Shown piece by piece: positions 9,051 through 17,369 of a DNA stretch of 64,000 bases. Position 1 is the first letter of the stretch. Each line of letters begins with the position of its first letter. Source of the stretch: Sagittula sp048553715 (GTDB taxonomy: Bacteria > Pseudomonadota > Alphaproteobacteria > Rhodobacterales > Rhodobacteraceae); contig NZ_JBLZNC010000008.1 of NCBI RefSeq assembly GCF_048553715.1, forward strand, positions 130,563 through 194,562, in the 5' to 3' direction. The position numbers and the translations under genes are program-made. The notes under the pieces are model-generated. The model did not search any database, was not told where the DNA came from, and saw only the letters and a list, made by a program, of their open reading frames with translations.

Positions 9051-9800
9051 ATGACCACCCTGCCCAAGATGACAGACCGCAAGCTTGGTCTTGTGATCGA
9101 TCTCGACACCTGCGTCGGCTGTCATGCCTGTGTGGTGTCCTGCAAAGGCTGGAACACACAGAACTACGGTGCGCCCCTGTCGGACCAGCAGCCCTATGGG
9201 GCCGAGCCCAGCGGCACGTTCCTCAACCGTGTGCACAGCTACGAGGTCACGCCCGACGCCGGTGCCGCGCAGATGGTGCATTTCCCCAAAAGCTGTCTGC
9301 ATTGCGATGATGCGCCCTGCGTCACCGTCTGCCCGACGGGGGCAAGCTACAAGCGGGTCGAGGATGGCATCGTTCTGGTCAACGAAAGCGATTGCATCGG
9401 ATGCGGGCTGTGTGCGTGGGCCTGCCCCTATGGCGCGCGGGAGCTGGATGCCGCCGAAGGGGTGATGAAGAAATGCACCCTTTGCGTCGACCGCATCTAC
9501 AACGAAAACCTGCCCGAAGAGGATCGCCTGCCCGCCTGTGTGCGCACCTGCCCTGCGGGCGCGCGCCATTTCGGAGATCTGTCAGACCCGAACTCCGCCA
9601 TCTCGACACTGGTGGAAGAGCGCGGCGGTTTTGATCTGATGCCAGAGCAGGGCACCCGACCGGTCAACAAATACCTGCCCCCCCGCCCGCGCGACGACTG
9701 GTCCGAAGAGGTCGACATTCTGGCGCCCTTCCTTGCGCCTGTGGCCGAGGACGCGCGCGGATTTCTCGGCTGGCTTGACCGGACATTAACCAAAATTTGA
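9051..9800 (+). CDS. soeB: 4Fe-4S ferredoxin-type electron transfer subunit, probable SoeB
   Basis: Iron-sulfur relay subunit, 249 aa, of the DmsB/PsrB/SoeB type. Four Cys groups are visible: CVGCHACVVSC, CLHCDDAPCVTVC, CIGCGLCAWAC and CTLC...CVRTC, enough for four [4Fe-4S] clusters carrying electrons from SoeA to the membrane anchor. No signal peptide, in line with a cytoplasmic complex. It starts 4 bp after soeA, so the two are co-translated. A 10-bp hairpin follows in the gap before soeC. Confidence 0.9.
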   Translation: MTTLPKMTDRKLGLVIDLDTCVGCHACVVSCKGWNTQNYGAPLSDQQPYGAEPSGTFLNRVHSYEVTPDAGAAQMVHFPKSCLHCDDAPCVTVCPTGASYKRVEDGIVLVNESDCIGCGLCAWACPYGARELDAAEGVMKKCTLCVDRIYNENLPEEDRLPACVRTCPAGARHFGDLSDPNSAISTLVEERGGFDLMPEQGTRPVNKYLPPRPRDDWSEEVDILAPFLAPVAEDARGFLGWLDRTLTKI

Positions 9801-9820
9801 CAACCGACGGGTGAGACATG

Positions 9821-9850
9821 CGGGGCGCGGTTTCCGCCAGCCGCGCCCCG
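9821..9850 (+). other. Perfect 10-bp intercistronic hairpin between soeB and soeC
   Basis: CGGGGCGCGG (9821-9830) and its exact complement (9841-9850) flank a 10-nt loop in the 69-bp soeB-soeC gap. No T-run follows, so it is more likely an mRNA-stability or stoichiometry element than a terminator. Confidence 0.6.
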
Positions 9851-9869
9851 ACCCGCAAAAGGCACGCCT

Positions 9870-10745
9870 ATGCATCCAGCCCCTTCCTTGATCGCCTTCA
9901 CGGTGTTGTCCGGCCTCGGCTTTGGCCTGATGGCGTGGCTTGGGCTGGATGCGACGCCGCCCACGGGGTGGGTGGCCTTTGCCTTTTACGCGATTGCCTT
10001 TGGCTGCGCTTTGGCGGGGCTTGCGTCGTCGACCCGCCATCTGGGCCGACCGGAACGCGCGCTCAAGGCGTTTACGCAATGGCGCAGCAGTTGGCTGTCG
10101 CGCGAGGCCTGGCTGGCCTGCGCGGCCTTGGTGGTCAACGGGTTGCAGGCCGCCGGTCTGGTGTTTCTGGGGCAGGGGCATCCGGTGTTGGGGGCGCTGG
10201 GCGCGGGGCTTGCGCTGGCGACCGTGGGGGCGACCGCGATGATCTACACCCAGCTGAAGACCGTGCCACGCTGGCATCACTGGTCCACGCCCTTGGTCTT
10301 TCTGGCCTATGCGGTCACCGGCGGGGCGCTGCTGTCGGGGCGTGTGCAGATCGCCATGGTGCTGTTGCTGGCGTCGGGTGTGGTGCAGGTCGTCTGGTGG
10401 CTGGCCGCAGATTCACGGGTGCAGCGAAGCCCGTCGACCGCATCCACCGCCACCGGTCTGGCGCAGCCGCGCGTCTTTGCCCCGCCGCACACGGGTGAAA
10501 ACTACCTGACGCGCGAGATGATGTTCGTTGTCGCCCGCCGCCATGCGGACAAGCTGCGTGTGATCGCGGTGGTGTTGGCGGCTGTGGTGCCTGCGCTCGC
10601 CTTGCTCGCCCCCTATCCGCATGTCTTTGGCCTGCTGGCGGTGCTGAGCCATCTGGCCGGTGTTTGCACGTCACGCTGGTTGTTCTTTGCCGAGGCCGAA
10701 CATGTGGTCGGTTTGTATTATGGCGCGCGGACGGCCCAAGCATAA
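9870..10745 (+). CDS. soeC: DmsC/NrfD-type membrane anchor subunit, probable SoeC
   Basis: Polytopic anchor, 291 aa with about eight hydrophobic segments, expected to hold SoeAB at the inner membrane and deliver electrons to quinone. The loop GLASSTRHLGRPERALKAFTQWRSSWLSREAW is typical of the DmsC family (HLGRPERA, SWLSRE). Start ATG 9870 is preceded by AAAGG. The gene is followed 10 bp later by the SnoaL-like gene, so all four are probably one transcript. Confidence 0.85.
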   Translation: MHPAPSLIAFTVLSGLGFGLMAWLGLDATPPTGWVAFAFYAIAFGCALAGLASSTRHLGRPERALKAFTQWRSSWLSREAWLACAALVVNGLQAAGLVFLGQGHPVLGALGAGLALATVGATAMIYTQLKTVPRWHHWSTPLVFLAYAVTGGALLSGRVQIAMVLLLASGVVQVVWWLAADSRVQRSPSTASTATGLAQPRVFAPPHTGENYLTREMMFVVARRHADKLRVIAVVLAAVVPALALLAPYPHVFGLLAVLSHLAGVCTSRWLFFAEAEHVVGLYYGARTAQA

Positions 10746-10755
10746 AGGAGGCGCA

Positions 10756-11739
10756 ATGCCATTTCTGCCGGGATTTGATGAAGCATGGCAAGACGCGGCA
10801 GAGTTCGTGTCGACCCTGCGGCAGGAGATCTGGACCGCCCGCCGGTTCGACCGGATCGCGCAGCGTTACGCCCCTGACGCCCGGCTGATCACGCCCATGG
10901 GAATCTCCGAAGGTCCTGCAGCGATTGCCGCCACGGCGCAAGCCGAACTGGCCGCCATGCCCGATGTCGCCTACCTGCCAGAGGACATGCTTTGGGGGCA
11001 AAGCGGCTATACCTCCTTTGCGGCGGCAGAGCGGCAGTATGTGCAGGGCCATCACGACGGCTGTGGCCTGTTTGGTGCGCCCACGGGCCAGCAGATCGGC
11101 TACCGCACCCTGTCAGAGCGGTGGTGTCGCGGCAATCAGGTGGTCGATCACTGGCAGATTGCGGACCATGCTGCGGTGTACAGGGCGCAAGGACTCTCGC
11201 CCGAGCAGGCCGCCCGCCGTGGGATCGTGGCCGAGGGCGGGGTTGGTCACGCGCGTGCCCCTCTGGGCGTTGATGCGGATATCTCTGCGCGCCACGGCAG
11301 TCAGGGGGATGACAGCCCGCCCGCTTCGACCCTGCGCGAGATCCTGCAAGGCGTCATGGCAGGGGATCTTGCACAGATCGTGCGCCACTATGATCGCGCC
11401 GCCGAACTGAACTATCCCGGTGGTGAAACGCTGGCCGGTCTGGAACAGGCGCAGGCGGTCTGGGCGGGATTGCGGGCGTCCTTTCCCGATGCGGTGTTCA
11501 CGCTCGACCATGTGATCGGGATGGAAGAGCCCTTGGACAGCCCACAGGCCAGCGCGCGTTGGAGCTTGCGCGGGCGTCACGACGGGTTCGGCACCTTTGG
11601 TCCCCCCAGCGGGGCGGAGGTGTTGGTCATGGGCATGACGCAGGTCAGCTTTGGCCCTGAGGGGGTCTTGCGGGATTGGACCCTGTTTGACCCCGTGGCG
11701 GTTTGGCGGCAGATCCTGTTGTCGACCGGGGCGCTATAG
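10756..11739 (+). CDS. Nuclear transport factor 2 / SnoaL-like double-domain protein
   Basis: 327 aa with two NTF2/SnoaL-like cone-fold domains in tandem: residues about 15-155 (WTARRFDRIAQRYAPDARLITPMG) and about 190-325 (LREILQGVMAGDLAQIVRHYDRAAELNYPGG). Such domains occur in polyketide cyclases, ester cyclases and uncharacterised proteins. Start 10756 follows AAGGAGG with ideal spacing; the frame runs further upstream within soeC but has no ribosome site there. Co-transcription with soeABC suggests a link to organosulfur or sulfonate use, but no reaction can be assigned. Confidence 0.75.
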   Translation: MPFLPGFDEAWQDAAEFVSTLRQEIWTARRFDRIAQRYAPDARLITPMGISEGPAAIAATAQAELAAMPDVAYLPEDMLWGQSGYTSFAAAERQYVQGHHDGCGLFGAPTGQQIGYRTLSERWCRGNQVVDHWQIADHAAVYRAQGLSPEQAARRGIVAEGGVGHARAPLGVDADISARHGSQGDDSPPASTLREILQGVMAGDLAQIVRHYDRAAELNYPGGETLAGLEQAQAVWAGLRASFPDAVFTLDHVIGMEEPLDSPQASARWSLRGRHDGFGTFGPPSGAEVLVMGMTQVSFGPEGVLRDWTLFDPVAVWRQILLSTGAL

Positions 11740-11747
11740 GCATGACA

Positions 11748-11769
11748 GGCGGGGCGCATTCACCCCGCC
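11748..11769. terminator. Bidirectional hairpin between convergent genes
   Basis: GGCGGGG (11748-11754) pairs with CCCCGCC (11763-11769) in the 39-bp gap between the SnoaL-like gene and the convergent DUF1523 gene. No U-tract, so intrinsic termination would be weak. Confidence 0.45.
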
Positions 11770-11778
11770 AGAGACGGT

Positions 11779-12390
11779 TCAGCCTTTGAAACGGTCCTTC
11801 AACCGTGCGCCGCTGATGGCCACGCGGTCGCTCGCATCCTCGAACGCGGGTGAGACGCGGCGGTCCCAGAATCGGTTCCAACGCACGCGCACCGCCCAGA
11901 ACACTGCCGCCAGAATGACCAGCGTGATGATTGTGATCCACGGGATGATGGTCTGGTCAGGCCCGTCGACTTCGCGCAGACTGACGGCATTCGGGAAAAT
12001 ACTGAGGAATTCATTGCGCCATCCATAGTGGCGGATGGCCACCCAGCGCGGGTTGTCCGCTGTGGATTTCAGATCGGCGGCTTCGGCCTGCAGGTTCGAG
12101 GTGTCGAACTTGAAGTAGGGCGGCCAGCCCCAGCCGGTGTCCTCATTGCGGTAGACCATGATGTCCCCGCTGTCGCGCCGCGTCTGGATAAAGAACACAT
12201 CGCGGTTCGGCACGGTCCCGTCGGCACCCACATCGGCCTGCGCCCAGAACCAGCTGTTCTCGCCGGGATCGACGCGCTTTTCATAGGTGTCGGTGATGCG
12301 CGCAATATCGTGTTGCGGCAGCGTGTAATGCAGAACAGCCGCCACCAGCAGCCAGAACAGCGCGACAAAGACCCATTTCACATATCTCAT
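11779..12390 (-). CDS. DUF1523 family membrane protein
   Basis: 203-aa protein typical of Rhodobacterales DUF1523. An N-terminal membrane span (residues 4-23) is followed by HYTLPQHDIARITDTYEKRVD and a soluble part with DVFFIQTRRDSGDIMVYRNEDTGWGWPPYFKFDTSNLQA, then a second span near residue 157. Start MRYVKWVFVALFW at 12390 is preferred: it is an ATG 18 bp after the upstream stop, whereas the longer frame would use a GTG inside the upstream gene. Function unknown; the soluble part probably faces the periplasm. Confidence 0.85.
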   Translation of the reverse strand: MRYVKWVFVALFWLLVAAVLHYTLPQHDIARITDTYEKRVDPGENSWFWAQADVGADGTVPNRDVFFIQTRRDSGDIMVYRNEDTGWGWPPYFKFDTSNLQAEAADLKSTADNPRWVAIRHYGWRNEFLSIFPNAVSLREVDGPDQTIIPWITIITLVILAAVFWAVRVRWNRFWDRRVSPAFEDASDRVAISGARLKDRFKG

Positions 12391-12407
12391 GGCAGCGGCG
12401 AAGCCTT

Positions 12408-12674
12408 TCAGTGGAAGTTCGTCAGGTAGATGATGGTCGTCACTAGACACAAGGGCAAGACATAGACCAGCACAATCAGGTTTCTACGGCGAATCCGGTC
12501 CCATCGCGCGTGTTCCTCGGCGAGGTAGACCTGCAGCTTGCGGTGGCTGTGGTCTTCTTTCCATGCTTTCTGGATCAAGCGACGGCGACGGATGCGAAAG
12601 TGGAACCACAGCACCAGAAAGGTCAGTGTGCTCAGCGCAAAGGCCAGAACCGAAAATCGCAAAAAGCCCAGCAT
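12408..12674 (-). CDS. Small two-span membrane protein, unrecognised
   Basis: 88 aa: a hydrophobic segment (residues 5-24), a highly basic/charged middle (RIRRRRLIQKAWKEDHSHRK, then WDRIRRRNLI) and a second hydrophobic segment (residues 67-84). A GGAGA ribosome site lies 8 nt before the ATG. It precedes the DUF1523 gene by 18 bp and is probably co-transcribed with it. The family was not recognised. Confidence 0.65.
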   Translation of the reverse strand: MLGFLRFSVLAFALSTLTFLVLWFHFRIRRRRLIQKAWKEDHSHRKLQVYLAEEHARWDRIRRRNLIVLVYVLPLCLVTTIIYLTNFH

Positions 12675-12775
12675 GATCGCGCGTCTCCCTCGCCTCGTGC
12701 CTGCGGGGATCGCGGCGTGAAATCAATCACTATCGTTGCGTCGTCATGGAATAGGGCTGCGGTTGTGGCCTGTGC

Positions 12776-13099
12776 TCACCACTCGGCGGTGGTCCATCGG
12801 CGGGGCGCGGTGCTGACCACCAACAAAACGATCGGGCCCCAGATCAGCGCCGCCTGTGCGCCGAGCTTCAGGAAATGCCGCCAGCCCCCTGTCCCCGCCA
12901 AAGCGGTGATCGATGACAGTTGTGCGGCGTAAAGCGTGGCGAACAGCACAGCGCTCAGCCCCCAGATCAGCAGGGCGGATATGGCGGCCAAGGCAGCGAG
13001 CCCCGGGATGCTTTCGGGGACACACCGTTCGACACCGCGCACCACCGCGATGGTCAGCGCCACAAGGGCAAGGGCGGGGATCAAAAGGCCTGCGATCAT
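12776..13099 (-). CDS. Hypothetical small membrane protein
   Basis: 107 aa from ATG 13099 (a TTG at 13129 would add 10 residues). Three hydrophobic segments at about residues 5-22, 34-60 and 78-95. No clear Shine-Dalgarno. It stands between a minus-strand hairpin downstream of the creatinase gene and the 88-aa membrane gene; function unknown. Support is moderate: coding-like codon use and plausible spans only. Confidence 0.5.
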   Translation of the reverse strand: MIAGLLIPALALVALTIAVVRGVERCVPESIPGLAALAAISALLIWGLSAVLFATLYAAQLSSITALAGTGGWRHFLKLGAQAALIWGPIVLLVVSTAPRRWTTAEW

Positions 13100-13173
13100 G
13101 TCGGATAATGTGGCGGCCCCTTCGCGCAATACAAGTGAGCGCGCGCAACTTGCCCCAAAAGCGCCGTGGCGTA

Positions 13174-13194
13174 GGGCGGGGATCGTCCCCGCCC
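13174..13194. terminator. Hairpin downstream of creatinase gene
   Basis: GGGCGGGGA (13174-13182), loop TCG, and its exact complement (13186-13194) lie 9 bp beyond the stop of the minus-strand creatinase gene. There is no T-run, so it may slow polymerase or protect the 3' end rather than act as a full intrinsic terminator. Confidence 0.5.
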
Positions 13195-13202
13195 ATGATA
13201 CA

Positions 13203-14408
13203 TCAGCCTATGACATTGCCCTCGGGGCCATAGGGGTAGCCTGTGATGTTCTCGTTCCCGTCCTCGGTGATGATCAGGATGTCATGTTCGCGGTAGCCGC
13301 CTGCGCCCGGCTGGCCCTCTGCGATGGTCAGCATCGGCTCCATCGAGATCACCATCCCCGCTTCCAGAACGGTGTCGATATCCTCGCGCAGCTCCAGCCC
13401 CGCTTCGCGCCCGTAGTAATGCGACAGCACACCAAAGGAATGGCCATAGCCAAAGGTGCGATATTGCAGCAGGTCGCGTTCAGCGAAGTAGGTGTTGATC
13501 TGTTCGGTCACCTCTGCGCAGGTCGTGCCGGCCTTGAGCAGGGAAATCCCCAGCTCGTGCGCGCCGACGTTCGCTTGCCAGATGGCCATGCTGGCGTCGT
13601 CGACCTCACCCACGAACAGCGTCCGCTCCAGCGCCGTGTAATACCCCGAGATCATGGGAAAACAGTTCAGCGACAGGATGTCCCCGCGCTGCAGCCTGCG
13701 GCCGGTGACGGGGTTGTGCGCGCCATCGGTGTTGATGCCCGACTGGAACCAGACCCATGTGTCGCGGTATTCCGCATCGGGAAACCGGCTGGCGATTTCC
13801 AGCTCCATCGCGTCACGCCCCGCCATGGCCACGTCGATTTCGCGGATGCCTTCGCGGATGGTGTCACGGATGGCGTAGCCGCCCACATCGGCCACCGCCG
13901 CACCGGCGCGGATCAGGTCCAGTTCTGCGGCGCTTTTGTGCATCCGCTGCCGCATTGTATCCGTGGCAATGTCGCGCGTGGCGGCGGGCGACAGAAAGCT
14001 CTCCAGCAGGGCGTTTTGCGACAGCGACAGGTGGTCGCCTTCGATGCCGATGGTCTTGCCGGTGCCGGTGACGGACAGGATCGCCCGCCAGTAGTTGTTC
14101 CGCGCCCAGTCGGTGTAGGTGATGTTGTCCCCATGGCAGCGCCGCCACGGTTGAGCCGCATCAATGCCCGCGCTGATGGTCACGCTGTCCTGCGCCGTCA
14201 CGACCAGCGCATAGGGGCGGCCAAAGGCACAGTACAAAAAGCCCGAGTAATAGGCGACATTGTGCATCGATGTCAGCACACAGGCGTCGATCCCTTGCTG
14301 TGCCATAATGCGGCGCAGCCCTGCCAGCCGTGCGTCATATTCGGCGGCAGTAAACGGCAACACGCGGTCGCCCTGGTGAAAGCGGTAAAAGGCGGGACGG
14401 TCTGTCAT
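13203..14408 (-). CDS. Creatinase-like M24 family hydrolase (creatine amidinohydrolase)
   Basis: 401 aa with a pita-bread (M24 peptidase) fold. Recalled similarity to Pseudomonas creatinase is very high in the C-terminal half: FQSGINTDGAHNP, GDILSLNCFPMI, ALERTLF, QYRTFGYGHSFG, LSHYYGREAGLELREDID and GAGGYREHDIL. His231 in GAHNP matches the catalytic His232 of P. putida creatinase. Expected reaction: creatine + water to sarcosine + urea (EC 3.5.3.3), cytoplasmic, no metal needed. No creatininase, sarcosine oxidase or transporter is adjacent, so the physiological substrate could be another guanidino compound. Confidence 0.85.
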   Translation of the reverse strand: MTDRPAFYRFHQGDRVLPFTAAEYDARLAGLRRIMAQQGIDACVLTSMHNVAYYSGFLYCAFGRPYALVVTAQDSVTISAGIDAAQPWRRCHGDNITYTDWARNNYWRAILSVTGTGKTIGIEGDHLSLSQNALLESFLSPAATRDIATDTMRQRMHKSAAELDLIRAGAAVADVGGYAIRDTIREGIREIDVAMAGRDAMELEIASRFPDAEYRDTWVWFQSGINTDGAHNPVTGRRLQRGDILSLNCFPMISGYYTALERTLFVGEVDDASMAIWQANVGAHELGISLLKAGTTCAEVTEQINTYFAERDLLQYRTFGYGHSFGVLSHYYGREAGLELREDIDTVLEAGMVISMEPMLTIAEGQPGAGGYREHDILIITEDGNENITGYPYGPEGNVIG

Positions 14409-14492
14409 GAAACGCTCCTATAGGCGGCGGGGCCCTTCCCTGCCGCACTGGCAAACGAAGGTCCCGGCGTACAGGACGTTGAGAGACATTCC

Positions 14493-14511
14493 TCGGCGAC
14501 GCCATCGCCGA
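14493..14511. other. Small perfect hairpin upstream of creatinase gene
   Basis: TCGGCGA (14493-14499), loop CGCCA, TCGCCGA (14505-14511) in the 145-bp gap before the minus-strand creatinase gene. It may end the gabD-led transcript or sit in the creatinase leader. No U-tract. Confidence 0.3.
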
Positions 14512-14553
14512 TACGCGCTCAGAATGCGGAAGGGCGCGCCCATTGGCAAGCGT

Positions 14554-15465
14554 TTAGTCCAGCCCGGGCCAGCCACCGCGCGCCAATGCCTGTCGGATAC
14601 GCAACGCCGCATCTGGCCGTTTTTCGTTGATGGCGTGACCGCGTAGGAACCACCACAGATATGCCGCGAAGTCGGGGGTCATCGTGGCGGCTTGTCTTAA
14701 CGCCTCAGCCGCGCCCAGATCGTGTACGCAGGCCGCGATATGGTGAAAATCGCTGCGGGCGAACAGGGCGGCGGGTTTGCCCAGCAGAAAGCCCTTGAAC
14801 GCCACGCTGGAATTTTGCGTGGCAACGTAATCGCAGCCCGCCAACAGGGCGTCCGACCCGCCCAGACTGACCGTTGCATGGCTGTGGCGCTGTGTCAGCC
14901 GCTCCAACGCGGAAAGCTCTGCCTCGCTGTAGGTTTCACGCGGGTGCAGCGTGATGCGCAGGGGGCGAGGATCGTTGTTCAGAACGGTCTCGACCATCTC
15001 CAGCGGTGACATGGACTGGAACCCGCGCTGCTGGTTCAGCTTCCCCTGCAGCGGCATAAGAACGTAGCCGCCTTGATGGGGCGTTACATCTGCGAAGGTG
15101 CGCCGTTTCAGGCGGGCATAGAAGTGATCCGCCTTGTCTTTCTTGACCGTGCCGGGGTCAAACGCCGCCTGCGCCACCGGCCAGTTCCATCGCTCGGCGG
15201 AGCGCTCGATATGCCAGAAAGGTTTCAGGTAACCGCGCCGGAACACCAGCCCGCCTGCGGCGGGTGGGGCGATCATCCGCACCAGGGCAAAGCCCGGACG
15301 TTCGGCGGCCAAGGCCAGCTCTTCTGGTGAATCGTCGCGTATCACGACGCGCCAACCGGCGTCGCGCAGCACGTCGCAGGTGATGCTCAGAAAACGGGCC
15401 TTTCCCTCGACCAGCCGACGCTGCAGATCGGGGTAGAGGTACAGCCATGCGACGTGGTCACTCAA
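14554..15465 (-). CDS. Hypothetical protein, possibly polysaccharide-related
   Basis: 303 aa, family not firmly recognised. It has an N-terminal alpha/beta-like region (AWLYLYPDLQRRLVEGKARFLSITCDVL), a middle GGYVLMPLQGKLNQQRGFQSMSPLEMV, then LRITLHPRETYSEAEL and VATQNSSVAFKGFLLGKPAALF; the last two resemble the C-terminal lobe of capsule polysaccharide/surface-carbohydrate proteins (GT-B-like). It must start at TTG 15465, since no other start lies near the N-terminus; that TTG sits inside the last codons of the upstream gene, implying translational coupling. Confidence 0.65.
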   Translation of the reverse strand: MSDHVAWLYLYPDLQRRLVEGKARFLSITCDVLRDAGWRVVIRDDSPEELALAAERPGFALVRMIAPPAAGGLVFRRGYLKPFWHIERSAERWNWPVAQAAFDPGTVKKDKADHFYARLKRRTFADVTPHQGGYVLMPLQGKLNQQRGFQSMSPLEMVETVLNNDPRPLRITLHPRETYSEAELSALERLTQRHSHATVSLGGSDALLAGCDYVATQNSSVAFKGFLLGKPAALFARSDFHHIAACVHDLGAAEALRQAATMTPDFAAYLWWFLRGHAINEKRPDAALRIRQALARGGWPGLD

Positions 15466-15835
15466 TGCGCGCGGTGCCCTTTTGCAGCCACAGCTTGTAC
15501 AGCAATTGCACCTTGTCCAACCGCGCCTTCTTCAGTTTTGCAAGAAAGACGCGATAGGCCAACATCGGATCGCGGTGATCCTCCCAGTTGAACCCGTCTC
15601 GGTCATTGCCGAGGATCTCCCAGTCGACATCGCGCGGGGGGGCCTTGCTGCGGCGCACTGCGGCTTCCATCAGGCAGATGCCTTCACCACGTTTCAAAGC
15701 GTAGCGCGCCAGCTCGTCGGCCTGTGCAGCCAACAGCCACGGCGCGCCGTCGCCGGAATGGGCCGCACGAAAGGCGGTGGCCATATCGAATGTGGGCGCC
15801 TCGACCTGAAACAGGTCGAAGCGCTCATGTGTCAT
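15458..15835 (-). CDS. Hypothetical 125-aa protein
   Basis: Unrecognised soluble, charged protein. Start MTHERFDLFQVEAP at 15835 is chosen because its ATG overlaps the gabD stop as ATGA; a GTG 12 bp upstream is less likely. The C-terminal part (LAYRVFLAKLKKARLDKVQLLYKLWLQKG) is helical and basic. Coupled upstream to the aldehyde dehydrogenase and downstream to the 303-aa protein by overlaps, so the three are made together; role unknown. Confidence 0.65.
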   Translation of the reverse strand: MTHERFDLFQVEAPTFDMATAFRAAHSGDGAPWLLAAQADELARYALKRGEGICLMEAAVRRSKAPPRDVDWEILGNDRDGFNWEDHRDPMLAYRVFLAKLKKARLDKVQLLYKLWLQKGTARIE

Positions 15836-17307
15836 ACGCTGAGGCACACGTATTTCATCTCCAGATAGTCCTCGATGCCGTGGTGGCTGCCTTCGCGGCC
15901 CAGACCGGACTGTTTGACCCCGCCAAAGGGCGCCAGTTCCGTGGAAATGATGCCCGTGTTCACGCCGACAATACCGTATTCCAGCGCTTCGGCCACCTGA
16001 TACACGCGGCTGAGATCCTTGGCGTAGAAATAGGACGCCAGACCAAAGATCGTGTCGTTGGCCATCTCGATCACATCCTCGACGGTGTCGAACTTGAACA
16101 GCGGCGCCAGCGGGCCAAAGGTTTCGTCCTGCGACACCTGCATGTCCTGCGTGACACCGGTGACGATGGTCGGTGGCAGGAAATACCCCTGACCTTCCAT
16201 GGGCTTGCCATCGCCAAGGATGATCGTCGCCCCTTTGGAGGTCGCGTCCTCAAGGTGCTCCTGCACCTTCTTGATGGCGTCAGAGGTGATAAGCGGGCCA
16301 AGGTCGGTGCCCTCTTTCAAGCCGTCGCCCACGGTCATCTTGGACACCGCGTCCTTCAGCTTGGCCGCGAAGGCGTCGTAGATGCCCGCCTGCACGTAAA
16401 TGCGGTTGGCACAGACGCAGGTCTGGCCGTTGTTGCGGAATTTGCACTGGATCGCGCCCTGCACTGCCTCGTCCAGATCGGCGTCGTCAAAGACGATGAA
16501 GGGCGCGTTGCCGCCCAGCTCCATGGAACATTTCATCACCTGATCGGCGGCCTGCGACAGCAGGATGCGCCCCACAGCGGTCGATCCGGTGAAGGTCAGC
16601 TTGCGCACCTTGGCGTTCTCGCAGAACTCCTTGCCCACGTCCGACGCCGAGGTCGATGGCAGAATGTTGAACACGCCCGCCGGAATGCCCGCGCGGTCCG
16701 CCAGAACGGCCAAGGCTGTGGCCGACAGCGGGGTCTCCGTCGCCGGCCGCCCGACAAAGGAACAGCCCGCCGCCAACGCGGGGCCCGCCTTGCGCGTGAT
16801 CATCGCGGTGGGGAAATTCCACGGTGTGATTGACGCGGCCACGCCGATGGGCTGTTTCATCACGGTGATGCGCTTGTCACGCTGGTGGCCGGGGATGATC
16901 TCGCCGTAGATGCGCTTGGCCTCTTCGCCGTAGAATTCGATGAAGCTGGCGCCATAGGCGATTTCACCACGGGATTCCGCCAGCGGTTTGCCCTGTTCGG
17001 CGGTCATGATGATGGCAAGGTCTTCCTGATTTTCCATGATCAGGTCGAACCATTTGCGCAGCACCTGCGCGCGTTCCTTGCCGGTCCAGCGGGCCCACTC
17101 CTTTTGCGCGCTATAGGCCGCGTCAATGGCGCGGGCGACATCGCTGCGGTCCAGATCGGTCACCTCGGCGATGACATCGCCGCGCGCAGGGTTGGTCACC
17201 TCGAAGGTTTTGCCCGTCTCGATAAAGGCGCCGTTCACATAGGCGCGCGTTTCGATCAGTCCGGGATCCTTCAGCAAAGATTTAAGGTCGGTCGCTTGGT
17301 CGAGCAT
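15832..17307 (-). CDS. gabD: NAD(P)-dependent succinate-semialdehyde dehydrogenase family protein
   Basis: 491-aa aldehyde dehydrogenase. ALDH signs: ITPWNFP, catalytic-type Glu263 in MELGGNAP, nucleophile Cys297 in NNGQTCVCANR, ETFGPLAPLFKF and GVKQSGLGREGSHHGIEDYLEMKYVCL, the C-terminal block typical of GabD-type enzymes. Expected reaction: succinate semialdehyde + NAD(P)+ to succinate, the last step of GABA/4-hydroxybutyrate breakdown; glutarate semialdehyde is an alternative. No GABA transaminase is adjacent. It overlaps the next gene by ATGA. Confidence 0.85.
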   Translation of the reverse strand: MLDQATDLKSLLKDPGLIETRAYVNGAFIETGKTFEVTNPARGDVIAEVTDLDRSDVARAIDAAYSAQKEWARWTGKERAQVLRKWFDLIMENQEDLAIIMTAEQGKPLAESRGEIAYGASFIEFYGEEAKRIYGEIIPGHQRDKRITVMKQPIGVAASITPWNFPTAMITRKAGPALAAGCSFVGRPATETPLSATALAVLADRAGIPAGVFNILPSTSASDVGKEFCENAKVRKLTFTGSTAVGRILLSQAADQVMKCSMELGGNAPFIVFDDADLDEAVQGAIQCKFRNNGQTCVCANRIYVQAGIYDAFAAKLKDAVSKMTVGDGLKEGTDLGPLITSDAIKKVQEHLEDATSKGATIILGDGKPMEGQGYFLPPTIVTGVTQDMQVSQDETFGPLAPLFKFDTVEDVIEMANDTIFGLASYFYAKDLSRVYQVAEALEYGIVGVNTGIISTELAPFGGVKQSGLGREGSHHGIEDYLEMKYVCLSV

Positions 17308-17369
17308 GGTTTCCTCTCCGCTGTGTTGCGCTTAGCCTGACCATCTAGCGCAAGGGATGTACAGACCAA

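Noticed and set aside
7223..9109. 628-codon minus-strand frame opposite soeA
   Set aside because: Shadow frame, low-complexity His/Arg/Gly composition, no ribosome site.
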